Of a stretch of 64,000 bases of DNA, positions 30,474 to 39,181 are shown piece after piece. The DNA lies in the NCBI GenBank assembly GCA_017308575.1, contig JAFKEQ010000002.1:470017-534016 (forward strand), written 5' to 3'. Below the pieces are notes generated by a model. It saw only the letters and a program-made list of their open reading frames with translations. It searched no databases and was not told the DNA's origin. This DNA is from Afipia sp. (GTDB taxonomy: Bacteria > Pseudomonadota > Alphaproteobacteria > Rhizobiales > Xanthobacteraceae). Position numbers and translations under genes: made by a program. Every line of letters starts with the position of its first letter. Within the stretch, counting starts at the first letter, position 1.

Positions 30474-31580
30474 TTAACCCGGCTTCACCTCGTTCGCTGT
30501 GAGGGTGTATTTGAAATTATCCGGGTCGTGACAGTCGAGAAGAAGCGATGCGCGCTCGGCCTGCGGATACATCAGGAAGCCGAGCTTTGGATGCGTGCTG
30601 CCCGGCAGCGCGACGTCATGCGCCGTGTTGTAGGCGACCCAGTTGCCTTCCCATGCGCCGAACAGCGTCTTGCGTGCAGCCGCGACTTTCGGGTCATTGA
30701 TTGCGAGGTTTGTCGGAGGCTCCTCCAGCATCACCTTGCGCACATCGGCCGGATCGGTCGGCACCCAGCCGAAGCCCTCAAGGAAAACCTCGGCCCGGCA
30801 ATGCTGCGCCTTGGTGACGTTGGCTGATCCGGCGCCGAGGCTCTTGTAGCCGAACTGGGAAGGAATCACGCGAATGCCGTAGACGTCACGCGCGGGTACA
30901 CCGGCCGCGCGGGTGAGGCCGACATAGAGTGCGTTGAGATCGGCACACTTGCCGCCGAGATTGCGGGTTTTGAGCATGGCCGCGATATCGCCGATGCCGC
31001 AGCCACGGGTGGCGGCGACGCGAACCGTGTTCTCGACGACCCAATCATAGATCGCACGGGCCTTTTCAATATCGGAGCGGGCGTTGGCTGCCGCAACAAT
31101 CTTGTCCGATGTCTGCTTCACGATGCCATCAATCGGGATGAGGGACGTTCCTTCGAGATTGAGCTTCCGTTGGGCATCGCTGAGAGGGGCGACTTTACCG
31201 GGTTTGCTGAGATCGACTGCCCGGTCGCGCATTTCGACCCGGTTTGTGATTTCAAGGGCCGGTGCCGCCTCGCTTTCCTTCCATGTCACGTGCAGCATTT
31301 CGGCGCCATATTTGGGATCTTTCACGCGTGTCGCTGAGGCGGTGTTGCCGGTCCATGTCGTTTCGCCGTTTCGAATCCATGCGGATTCAGTGACGGAGGG
31401 CAACGGAATCCAGGCCTGCATCTTTCCGTCGGGCTTCTCGAGGGCGATTTTTGTAACGAGGTCGACTGCCCGCCATGCACCGGGTTGGGGAGCGAATACG
31501 ACGTCAGCCCGGGCCACGCCCGGCAATGCGGCTGCCAATGAAAGAGCCGCTGTTCCTTTCAGAAATTCTCGCCGTTGCAT
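30474..31580 (-). CDS. Exported transglutaminase-like protein
   Basis: 368 residues from the ATG at 31580, preceded by an AGGAGG ribosome site. The N-terminus MQRREFLKGTAALSLAAALP is a Tat-like signal (RREFLKG) ending near GVARA. A transglutaminase-like core follows, with the catalytic Cys in LGGKCADLNALYVGLTRAAG, the His in KAQHCRAEVFLEG and an Asp in GWVPTDPADVR, so the Cys-His-Asp triad is present. By family it could be a protease or amide-modifying enzyme in the periplasm. A TlpA-like gene lies 25 bases upstream on the same strand. Confidence 0.85.
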   Translation of the reverse strand: MQRREFLKGTAALSLAAALPGVARADVVFAPQPGAWRAVDLVTKIALEKPDGKMQAWIPLPSVTESAWIRNGETTWTGNTASATRVKDPKYGAEMLHVTWKESEAAPALEITNRVEMRDRAVDLSKPGKVAPLSDAQRKLNLEGTSLIPIDGIVKQTSDKIVAAANARSDIEKARAIYDWVVENTVRVAATRGCGIGDIAAMLKTRNLGGKCADLNALYVGLTRAAGVPARDVYGIRVIPSQFGYKSLGAGSANVTKAQHCRAEVFLEGFGWVPTDPADVRKVMLEEPPTNLAINDPKVAAARKTLFGAWEGNWVAYNTAHDVALPGSTHPKLGFLMYPQAERASLLLDCHDPDNFKYTLTANEVKPG

Positions 31581-31605
31581 ATTTTCCTCCTTGGGAATGT
31601 TCTGA

Positions 31606-32304
31606 TTATTTGTGGGTGATTGCTTGGTCTTGCGGTCGGTTCGTAGCGGGGTACAGAGTTTCAATTGCTGCCAAAACATCAGGGGCTGACCAGTCGATGT
31701 CACCCTCGACGAATAGTTTCGGGGCCAGATTGGCGTCGAGCACGAAGGTCGTCGGCAGCGCGATGACGTCCCATGATTTGCTGACCGCGCGATCGCGGTC
31801 GAGCACGACGGTGAAATCGACCGGATGCTTTTCGAAGAATGTCCGCACGCGAAGATCGACCTTCGCGACGTCGACGGCAAGAATAGCGAGCGGCTTTCCG
31901 CGCGTCGCTGTGGCCAGCCGCTGTAGCGATGCCATTTCGCTTACGCATGGCTCACACCATGTTGCGAAGAAATGCACCAGCACCACCTTTCCGGAGAGTG
32001 CCCGGAGATCGCGCGGATTGCCGCGCAAATCGTCCAGTAAAAACGGATGCTTTTCCGGCCCGTGCCAGATCTTTAGCGGATGTGAAGCGACACTCCGTGG
32101 CGCTTCGGAAGGACCGTCGCTTGCCAAAACGAGAGGGCAGCCTAACACACAGGCGACCCCGAAAAGCGCGACGACAAGTCGCGTGGCGGCCTGAAGATTT
32201 AAAAGGCGATGTATCGCAGGCGCGCCGCTATTTTCTAAATCGTTGTTCCTTTCGGCGACACGACGTACTGCGACCAAAGGCTGCGAAATAGCCGTGTGTG
32301 GCAA
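31606..32304 (-). CDS. TlpA-like thioredoxin-fold protein, membrane-anchored or exported
   Basis: 232 residues. A hydrophobic segment at about 42-62 (RLVVALFGVACVLGCPLVLAS) could be a signal anchor or a lipoprotein signal (VLGC). The rest is a TlpA/redoxin domain with the redox motif FFATWCEPCVSEM and the cis-Pro loop VIALPTTFVLDA. TlpA-type proteins reduce periplasmic disulfides. It is the first gene of a pair with the exported transglutaminase-like gene, whose catalytic Cys it might keep reduced; that link is inference. selD is transcribed divergently. Confidence 0.85.
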   Translation of the reverse strand: MPHTAISQPLVAVRRVAERNNDLENSGAPAIHRLLNLQAATRLVVALFGVACVLGCPLVLASDGPSEAPRSVASHPLKIWHGPEKHPFLLDDLRGNPRDLRALSGKVVLVHFFATWCEPCVSEMASLQRLATATRGKPLAILAVDVAKVDLRVRTFFEKHPVDFTVVLDRDRAVSKSWDVIALPTTFVLDANLAPKLFVEGDIDWSAPDVLAAIETLYPATNRPQDQAITHK

Positions 32305-32506
32305 AGCGAGCGTTTCCCTGTTCTCCTATTGTAAAAGGTACAGCCGAAGTCACGTTTTAAGAATATGAACTGAAATTCCAATGGCTTAATGAAGCTACCG
32401 ATACCGTTCGTTCCCATTTCCGCATATATTGCCATCGCCGTTCCGCTTGATGCGCGGACTGCTGACGAGGTTGCCGCTGCGTGGCGCAATCCGAAGGAGA
32501 CTGACA

Positions 32507-33556
32507 ATGAATGCTCCCATTGTGCGCCTGACGAGCCTTGCTCATGGCGGCGGATGCGGCTGCAAGCTTGCGCCTTCCGTATTGCAGGACCTGCTCGCCA
32601 ATCAGCCTGCTGTTGCACCCTTTCGCCAACTGCTGGTCGGTACCGAAACCAGCGACGACGCCGCGGTGTGGAAGATCGACGATTCCACCTGCGTGGTTGC
32701 CACTACGGATTTCTTCATGCCGGTGGTGGACGATCCCTTCGATTTCGGCCGGATCGCCGCGACCAATGCGATCTCCGACGTTTATGCCATGGGCGCGAAG
32801 CCGATCATGGCGCTTGCGATCCTCGGCATGCCGCTCAACAAGATCGCGGTCGATGACGTGCGCCAGATCATCGCCGGCGGCAACGCCGTTTGCGCTTCCG
32901 CTGGAATTCCGGTCGCCGGCGGCCACTCGATCGATGCACCTGAACCGATCTACGGTCTTGTCGTTATCGGTCTTTGCCGTCCCGAGCAGGTGCGCCGCAA
33001 TGCCGACGCCAAACCTGGAGATGCGTTGATCCTGACCAAGGGAATCGGAGTCGGCATCTATTCGGCGGCTATCAAGAAGGGTGAGTTGTCGGGCGAGGGC
33101 TATGCCGAAATGCTCGCGTCCACCACGCAGCTCAATCGCATCGGCGGAGAGCTTACCGACGACAAGGACGTTCACGCTATCACTGACGTCACCGGTTTCG
33201 GTCTGCTTGGTCATGCGCTGGAGCTTGCGCGCGGCTCAAAGCTCACCGTCACGTTAAAAGCTGTGGATGTGCCGCTGTTCGCGCAAGCCGCACACCTTGC
33301 GCAGCATGGCTACATCACCGGAGCCTCTACACGAAACTGGGCAAGCTATGGCGATGCGGTCCGCTTGCCTGATGATTTTCCGGAATGGCAGCGCGCCCTG
33401 CTGGTCGATCCGCAAACTTCAGGCGGGTTGTTGATTTCCTGTGCCGCCGATCGCGCGCAGGCGATCCTCAAGACGGTTCACGGTGCGGGGTATAGCGCGG
33501 CGCGTATCGTTGGCTACACCGAAGCGGGCCCGGCCGAGGTCCGCGTCACGTCGTAA
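32507..33556 (+). CDS. selD: Selenide, water dikinase (selenophosphate synthetase)
   Basis: Makes selenophosphate from selenide and ATP, the selenium donor for Sec-tRNA. 349 residues from the ATG at 32507 with a good GGAGA ribosome site. The catalytic N-terminal motif reads HGGGCGCK with ordinary cysteine, not Sec; later motifs are [33 protein letters not shown] and [14 protein letters not shown]. It converges on selA with only 13 bases between the stops. With selA, selB and selC nearby it completes the selenocysteine route. Confidence 0.97.
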   Translation: MNAPIVRLTSLAHGGGCGCKLAPSVLQDLLANQPAVAPFRQLLVGTETSDDAAVWKIDDSTCVVATTDFFMPVVDDPFDFGRIAATNAISDVYAMGAKPIMALAILGMPLNKIAVDDVRQIIAGGNAVCASAGIPVAGGHSIDAPEPIYGLVVIGLCRPEQVRRNADAKPGDALILTKGIGVGIYSAAIKKGELSGEGYAEMLASTTQLNRIGGELTDDKDVHAITDVTGFGLLGHALELARGSKLTVTLKAVDVPLFAQAAHLAQHGYITGASTRNWASYGDAVRLPDDFPEWQRALLVDPQTSGGLLISCAADRAQAILKTVHGAGYSAARIVGYTEAGPAEVRVTS

Positions 33557-33569
33557 TCAGGCGGCTCCA

Positions 33570-34985
33570 TCAGCTCCGTTCCCCGATACGGAGTGCCGCA
33601 AGGTTGCGCACGAACGCGGCTTCGTCTTCGAGGCAGCGAAGATCAAGCACGAGCGTATCGTTCTCGATCCGGCCGACGACCGGTTGATCCAGAGCACGAA
33701 ATGTCGCCGCCAGTGAAAGCAGCGCGCGTCCCTTGCCGCGCGCGCCGACCGCGCGCACTGCAATTCCAGCGCTTGGAACGACTTCGCTCGGCAACGACCC
33801 CGAACCGATCTGGCTTGCGCAGGCGATCACGTCAGCGGAAAATCTTGGCCCGACAGCCGCCGCGATAGCAGGCTTCAGCCGCGTCGCTGCGGCTTCGATG
33901 GTGTCAAGCGGCCGCGCCATCATCCGCAATGTCGGCAATCGCTCAGCCAGCCGATCCGGATCTCGATACAGCCGCAGCGTTGCTTCGATCGCCGCAAGAC
34001 GGATCTTGTCGATCCGCAAAGCGCGCTTCATCGGATTGCGGTTGATCTGGGCGATCAGGTCGCGGCGTCCGACGATGAATCCAGCCTGCGGGCCGCCGAG
34101 CAGTTTGTCGCCGGAGAACGTCACGAGGTCCGCGCCCTCGGCCACCGCCTCCGCGACGGTCTGTTCGTGCGTCAGGCCGTAGCGCGCCAGATCGACCAGC
34201 GTGCCCGAACCAAGATCGTTCAGGAGCGGCACATTCTTCGCGTGTGCCAGCGCTGAAATGGCTTTGCCGGATACCGATTTGGTGAATCCCTCGATGCGAT
34301 AGTTCGAGGTATGGACCTTGAGGATCAGTCCGGTCTTCGGGGTGATCGCCGCGGCGTAATCTTTTTCATGGGTGCGATTGGTGGTGCCGACTTCGACGAG
34401 CCTGGCGCCGGCGCGCGCCATGATCTCGGGCATGCGAAACGCGCCGCCGATCTCGATCAGCTCTCCCCGCGACACAATGGCTTCCTTACCCTTGGCCAAT
34501 GTGTTGAGCGCGATCAGGACTGCCGCGGCATTGTTGTTCACCACGGTCGCGTCTTCGGCGCCCGTCAGCTCGCACAGCAGGCCGCGAACCAGGGCATCGC
34601 GCTCGCCGCGCTTACCCTGTGCGAGATCGAACTCCAGCGCCAACGCTTCACGCATTGCGACCGTCGCCGCATCAATCGCTGCTTCGGCAAGAATGGCGCG
34701 GCCGAGATTGGTATGCAGCACGGTGCCAGTCAGATTGAACACCGCCCGGGTATTTGGCCGGGCGTCCGCTTCGAGCCACCGAAGGGCATTTGCGGCAATG
34801 GTGTCAATACCGGGTACGGCAATCGTGCCCGCGTGGATCTCGCGCCGTGCATCCGCGACCGCCTGACGTATGGCTTCCACCACGCGCGAGCGGCCGAAGC
34901 GCTCGACCGCCTGCTGGGCCGACGATGTTTTCAAGATTTCGTCGACCGCGGGAATACGGCGAAGGGCGGATGTCTCGGCATCCAT
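33570..34985 (-). CDS. selA: L-seryl-tRNA(Sec) selenium transferase
   Basis: A PLP enzyme converting Ser-tRNA(Sec) to Sec-tRNA(Sec). 471 residues from the ATG at 34985 (MDAETSALRRIPAVDEILKT), the family's usual start; upstream frame extension is unconserved. Features are the N-terminal tRNA-binding domain, NLTGTVLHTNLGRA, AVLIALNTLAKGKEAIVSRG, and the PLP lysine in VTFSGDKLLGGPQAG. It lies between selD and the formate dehydrogenase genes and is transcribed away from the latter. Confidence 0.97.
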   Translation of the reverse strand: MDAETSALRRIPAVDEILKTSSAQQAVERFGRSRVVEAIRQAVADARREIHAGTIAVPGIDTIAANALRWLEADARPNTRAVFNLTGTVLHTNLGRAILAEAAIDAATVAMREALALEFDLAQGKRGERDALVRGLLCELTGAEDATVVNNNAAAVLIALNTLAKGKEAIVSRGELIEIGGAFRMPEIMARAGARLVEVGTTNRTHEKDYAAAITPKTGLILKVHTSNYRIEGFTKSVSGKAISALAHAKNVPLLNDLGSGTLVDLARYGLTHEQTVAEAVAEGADLVTFSGDKLLGGPQAGFIVGRRDLIAQINRNPMKRALRIDKIRLAAIEATLRLYRDPDRLAERLPTLRMMARPLDTIEAAATRLKPAIAAAVGPRFSADVIACASQIGSGSLPSEVVPSAGIAVRAVGARGKGRALLSLAATFRALDQPVVGRIENDTLVLDLRCLEDEAAFVRNLAALRIGERS

Positions 34986-35326
34986 ATCGGCCTCTCTCAG
35001 TCGCCGATCAGGAGGGGAGCTTGGCCAGCGCCGGGGCGAACTCAACGAGATTCGATAGCGGCGAGGGGGCAGCGCAAGGCTCTGTCGGCATTGTTTTTGG
35101 ACTTGTTCGGGGAGACGGGCGTCATACGTATAATAATGTAGGAAGCGTCGCATAATGCAATGTTTAGCGGGCGGCGGCAGTCCACGCCGAATGCTTGTTC
35201 GATCGGTCACCTGCGACATTCGCGCACGCCTATGGAGGGCATGTGCAGATAGCTTCATATATGACTGCCCGCCATAATCGTGGTATATTGAACACAACGA
35301 ACAACGCACTGAGCCGGGAGGCAGCT
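34986..35326. other. Divergent control region between selA and formate dehydrogenase
   Basis: 341 bases without a gene. It contains a candidate promoter towards the dehydrogenase (35261-35289, listed separately), an AT-rich patch CATACGTATAATAATGTAGG at about 35123-35142 that could drive selA on the other strand, and the leader GCCGGGAGGCAGCT with the ribosome site. No sigma-54 TGGCAC-N5-TTGC box is seen. Confidence 0.5.
35261..35289 (+). promoter_or_regulatory. Candidate promoter of the formate dehydrogenase operon
   Basis: ATGACT, a 17-base spacer, then TATATT, close to the sigma-70 consensus. The transcript would begin near 35296, about 30 bases before the start codon and before the GGGAGG ribosome site at 35316-35321. 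This is a pattern match only. Confidence 0.35.
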
Positions 35327-37309
35327 ATGGGCCGACAAGGAAAGCAGAATTACGCGCGACTCACTGAACCGCTGGTTCGCGACAATGGCGTCCTGCGGCC
35401 AGCCTCCTGGGATGAGGCTCTTGATCGTGCGGCCAATGGGTTCCGTCGCAACCTCGAGGCTCATGGGCCCGATGCGTTCGGCATGTTTTCGTGCTCCCGC
35501 TCGACCAACGAGATGAACTTCATTGCGCAGAAGTTCACCCGCACGGTGATCGGCACCAACAATATCGACTCCTGTAACAGAACTTGACACGCTCCTAGCG
35601 TCGCCGGTCTGGTGACGGTATTCGGAGCTGGTGGTGGTACGTCGTCCTATCGTGAAGCTGAGGACGCGGATTTGCTTGTCTTCTGGGGTTCCAATGCCCG
35701 AGAAGCGCATCCGATCTTTTTCCATCACGCGCTGAAGGCGATCCACAAGGGTGCCAAGGTTTACGCTGTCGATCCGCGCCGATCGAAGACGGCGGAATGG
35801 GCCGATAGCTGGCTCGGTCTGGACGTCGGCACCGACGTTGCGCTGGCCTATGGCATTGGCCGCGAGATCATTCACGCGGGCCTGACCAACAAGGAGTTCA
35901 TCGCCAACGCGACCAGCGGCTTCGACGACTACATCAAGAAGTGCGAACCGTGGACTCTCGAAGTCACATCACGTGAGACGGGCGTGCCTGCCGAGCTGAT
36001 CCGTCAGCTCGCGCACGACTATGCCAAGGCAGAACGCGCGCAGATTTGCTGGACGCTCGGCATCACCGAGCATCACAACGGCACCGACAACGTGCGCTCG
36101 CTGTGCAATCTCGCGCTGCTCACCGGCCATGTCGGCCGTTGGGGGTCGGGCCTCGTTCCATTGCGCGGCCAGAACAACGTTCAGGGCGGCGGCGACATGG
36201 GTGCGATTCCCAAAAACCTGCCAGGCTTCCAGGACGTCGGAAATGCGGAGCATCGCGCGAAGTTCGAGCGTCTGTGGAACGTGACCATGCCGCCGAAATA
36301 CGGCATGACGCTCTCGCAGATGATGGAGGCGATGGACGAAGGTCATATGACCAACCTCTACATCATCGGCGAGAACCCCGTTCAGTCCGACGCCGACTCG
36401 ACACATGTCGCCAAGCGGCTGGAGAATCTCGATCACCTCGTCGTGCAGGACATCTTCCTCACGCGGACGGCGTCTTTCGCTGACGTGGTGCTGCCTTCAG
36501 CGGCGGCGTGGTGCGAGAGCGATGGCACGTTCACCAACAGCGAGCGGCGAATCCAGCGTGTGCGAAAAGCTCTGGAACCACCTGGAGGTGCGAAGGATGA
36601 CATCGAGATCATGCGTCTGATCGCGGAGCGTCTGGGTCATCACTGGCCCATGCAAACCGCTGAGCAGGTCTGGGACGACCTGCGCGCGGTATCGCCGAAA
36701 CACCATGGAATGACCTACCGTCTGCTCGAAGAACGCGGCGGCTTGCAGTGGCCGTTCCCCGACGAGAACGGACCTGAGTCGCCATTCCTGCACGGCCGGC
36801 TCTGGGAGAAGGATCCCGAAAAGCGCGGGCTGCTGGCGGCGTTCGGCACGCCCGAACACAGCCTGCCGGTGGACAAGCTTGACGACGAATTCCCGTTGCG
36901 CCTGACAACGGGACGGCGGTTGACCGACTACAACACAGGCGTTCAGTCCGGCGGCTTCAACTCGCCGATCCGCTTTGGCGCTTGCGTCGATTTTTCGCCG
37001 GAAGATATGGCTCGGCTCGGCGTCAATGAAGGTGAGTGGGTGCGCGTGAGTTCGCGCCGCGGGTCTGTGCTGGCGCCTGTGCGCAGGGAGCCGGGACTGC
37101 GTCCCGGGTTGCTGTTCATGGCATGCAACTTCCCCGACGAAGTGGACGTCAACTCGCTCACTATCGAGGCCAACGACCCCATCTCCGGAACCGCCGAGTT
37201 CAAGGCGACGGCGGTCAAGGTGGAGAAGACCAACGAAGTTCCGACTTGGGAGAGAGATGTTTTCACCAAGTCTGGCCGCGAGAAACAAGAACTCGTGCCT
37301 GCAAAATAG
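35327..37309 (+). CDS. fdhA: Formate dehydrogenase, selenocysteine-containing Mo/W catalytic subunit (alpha subunit lacking its Fe-S N-terminus)
   Basis: 660 residues when the TGA at 35585-35587 is read as selenocysteine (Sec87). The context NNIDSCNRT-Sec-HAPSVAGL is the formate dehydrogenase active site, with the invariant His right after Sec. Bis-MGD binding regions follow (VFWGSNAREAHP, YAVDPRRSKTAEW, WTLGITEHHNGT), and a C-terminal dinucleotide-binding domain contains LTTGRRLTDYNTG. Usually a CxxCxxxC Fe4S4 domain and NuoG-like modules precede this region in one chain. Here the protein starts at MGRQGKQNYARLTEPLVRDN, and those modules lie on the gene at 39178. The frame is otherwise uninterrupted through the TGA. 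Confidence 0.95.
35585..35617 (+). promoter_or_regulatory. UGA selenocysteine codon with bacterial SECIS hairpin
   Basis: The TGA codon is followed by 11 bases, then the stem CGTCGCC / GGTGACG (7 pairs, one G-U) with the loop GGTCT (35606-35610). In E. coli fdhF the loop is also GGUCU and begins 18 bases after the UGA; here the distance is also 18. SelB binds this type of hairpin to deliver Sec-tRNA. Confidence 0.9.
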
Positions 37310-37321
37310 GAAGGATAAGCT

Positions 37322-39181
37322 GTGGACCTGAAGTTCTCCGGCGCCGAGCCGCTCGCAGAGGAAAGAGATGCGGTCGATCGGCTGCTTGGGTCCGGGGAGA
37401 GCGGCTGGCACGGCGGAGAACGCGACGAGGAGGATCATCGGCGTGCGCACACAGGCCACGCCGTGCGAGCCCAGCGGCATTTCGTCATGGAAACGCTGCA
37501 CGCGGTGAATGATCGCGTCGGCTGGATCAGTCCCGGCGCGCTGAACTACATCGGAAAACGGCTCAGCATGTCGGCTGCCGATGTTTATAGTGTCGCGACG
37601 TTCTATTCCCTGTTCTCCACCAATCCGCGGCCGAAGCGCGTCGTGCATGTCTGCACCGACATTGCCTGCATGGCGCGAGGGTCCAAGGAGGTTTGTGCCG
37701 ATCTTGAAAAGCGGCTAGGCCCGGCCGGAGCTACGAATGGCTGGAAGCACAGTCCCTGTTTGGGTGTATGCGAGCGCGCCCCTGCCGCGATGGCGGTGGA
37801 GGCTGGCGATCCGCCTCACGAGTATCTGATCGGACCTGCCACTGTCGAAGAGATCGCCCTCGCACTGAACGATGGCCCAGCGGCACTCGCGGCCGAGGCT
37901 CCGCCGATCATGGCCGTACCGCAAGCTGGTCAAGAAGGCCTGATGCTGCTCAAGCGCGTCGGCCAGGTCGATCCGGAAAGCATCGACGACTATATCAAAA
38001 AGGATGGTTACGCCGGGCTGCGACGGGCGTTCGAAATGGAGCCCGGGAAAGTCATCAGCGAGGTCAAGGATTCCCGACTGATGGGGCGCGGCGGTGCGGC
38101 ATTCCCGGCCGGCATCAAATGGGAGAGCACCGCCAAGCAGCCGGCCACGCCTCGTTACCTCGTCTGCAATGCTGATGAGAGCGAGCCCGGTACGTTCAAG
38201 GATCGCGCCATTCTCGAGGGTGACCCGTTTGCGCTGATCGAGTCGATGACCATTGCAGGTTACGCCATCGGCGCGGAACGGGGTTATATCTATCTGCGTG
38301 GCGAGTATCCGCGCGCCCATCGGATGCTGCATAATGCCATCGACAAGGCGCGTGAACGAGGCTTCCTGGGTGAGAACATCCTGGGCAAGGGCTGGAGCTT
38401 CGAGCTTGAGATCCGGCGCGGTGCCGGCGCCTACATCTGCGGTGAGGAAACCGCGATCTTCAATTCGATCGAGGGCTATCGCGGTGAGCCGCGCTCCAAG
38501 CCACCATTCCCTTTCGAGGCTGGTCTCTTCAGCAAGCCGACGGTGGTCAACAACGTCGAGACCCTGTGCAACGTCCCGCTGATTATGCAGATGGGCGGTG
38601 CAGAATACGCCAAGATCGGAACCGAAGGATCTACCGGGCCGAAGCTGTTCTGCGTGTCTGGCAACCTCGTGCGCCCCGGTGTCTATGAAGTGCCATTCGG
38701 TGCGACTCTGGACGACATTCTCAAGCTCGCGGGCGGAGTGCCGGACGGCCGCAAGCTGCAGGCCGTGCTGCTTGGCGGTGCGGCAGGCGTGTTCGTGCGT
38801 GCCGACGAACTCCATATTCCGCTGACCTTCGAAGGCGCGCGCGCCAACAACGCCACCCTGGGCTCGGGCGTGGTGCTGGCCTTCGACGACACTGTTGATC
38901 TGCCCAGCATTCTGTTGCGCATCGCGCGCTTCTTCCGTGACGAGTCATGTGGCCAGTGCGTACCCTGCCGGGTGGGGACCGTGCGTCAGGAAGAGGCGTT
39001 GCTGCGCATTGCGCACAATCGCCGCGATGCTGCGGCCAAGGGGCGCGATGTCGGTCTGCTGCGCGACGTTGGTTTGGTGATGAAGGATTCCTCGATCTGT
39101 GGTCTCGGCCAAGCCGCCTGGAATGCCGTCGAGTCGGCCATCGATCGCCTTGGCGTACTTGAGGAGAGCAAGAGCATATGA
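37322..39181 (+). CDS. fdhB: NAD-dependent formate dehydrogenase beta subunit (NuoE-NuoF fusion)
   Basis: 619 residues from a GTG start preceded by AGGAAGG. The N-terminal part (about 50-190) is NuoE-like, with a [2Fe-2S] site from C111 and C116 (CTDIAC) plus C146 and C150 (CLGVC). The rest is NuoF-like: GRGGAAFPAGIKW for FMN/NADH, CNADESEPGTFKDR, and the [4Fe-4S] site SCGQCVPCRVG with a distal Cys in SSICGLGQAAW. It passes electrons from formate to NAD+. The stop overlaps the start of the next gene (ATGA), so the two are translationally coupled. Confidence 0.95.
   Translation: MDLKFSGAEPLAEERDAVDRLLGSGESGWHGGERDEEDHRRAHTGHAVRAQRHFVMETLHAVNDRVGWISPGALNYIGKRLSMSAADVYSVATFYSLFSTNPRPKRVVHVCTDIACMARGSKEVCADLEKRLGPAGATNGWKHSPCLGVCERAPAAMAVEAGDPPHEYLIGPATVEEIALALNDGPAALAAEAPPIMAVPQAGQEGLMLLKRVGQVDPESIDDYIKKDGYAGLRRAFEMEPGKVISEVKDSRLMGRGGAAFPAGIKWESTAKQPATPRYLVCNADESEPGTFKDRAILEGDPFALIESMTIAGYAIGAERGYIYLRGEYPRAHRMLHNAIDKARERGFLGENILGKGWSFELEIRRGAGAYICGEETAIFNSIEGYRGEPRSKPPFPFEAGLFSKPTVVNNVETLCNVPLIMQMGGAEYAKIGTEGSTGPKLFCVSGNLVRPGVYEVPFGATLDDILKLAGGVPDGRKLQAVLLGGAAGVFVRADELHIPLTFEGARANNATLGSGVVLAFDDTVDLPSILLRIARFFRDESCGQCVPCRVGTVRQEEALLRIAHNRRDAAAKGRDVGLLRDVGLVMKDSSICGLGQAAWNAVESAIDRLGVLEESKSI

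Noticed and set aside
32507..33556. SelD as a second selenoprotein
   Set aside because: The catalytic position is TGC (Cys) in HGGGCGCK; no in-frame TGA.
34986..35326. Sigma-54 promoter for formate dehydrogenase
   Set aside because: No TGGCAC-N5-TTGC-type element found on either strand of the divergent gap.
35585..35611. Frameshift or nonsense mutation splitting the formate dehydrogenase gene
   Set aside because: Both sides are in the same frame, the TGA sits at the known Sec position with His after it, a SECIS hairpin follows, and selA, selB, selC and selD are all nearby.
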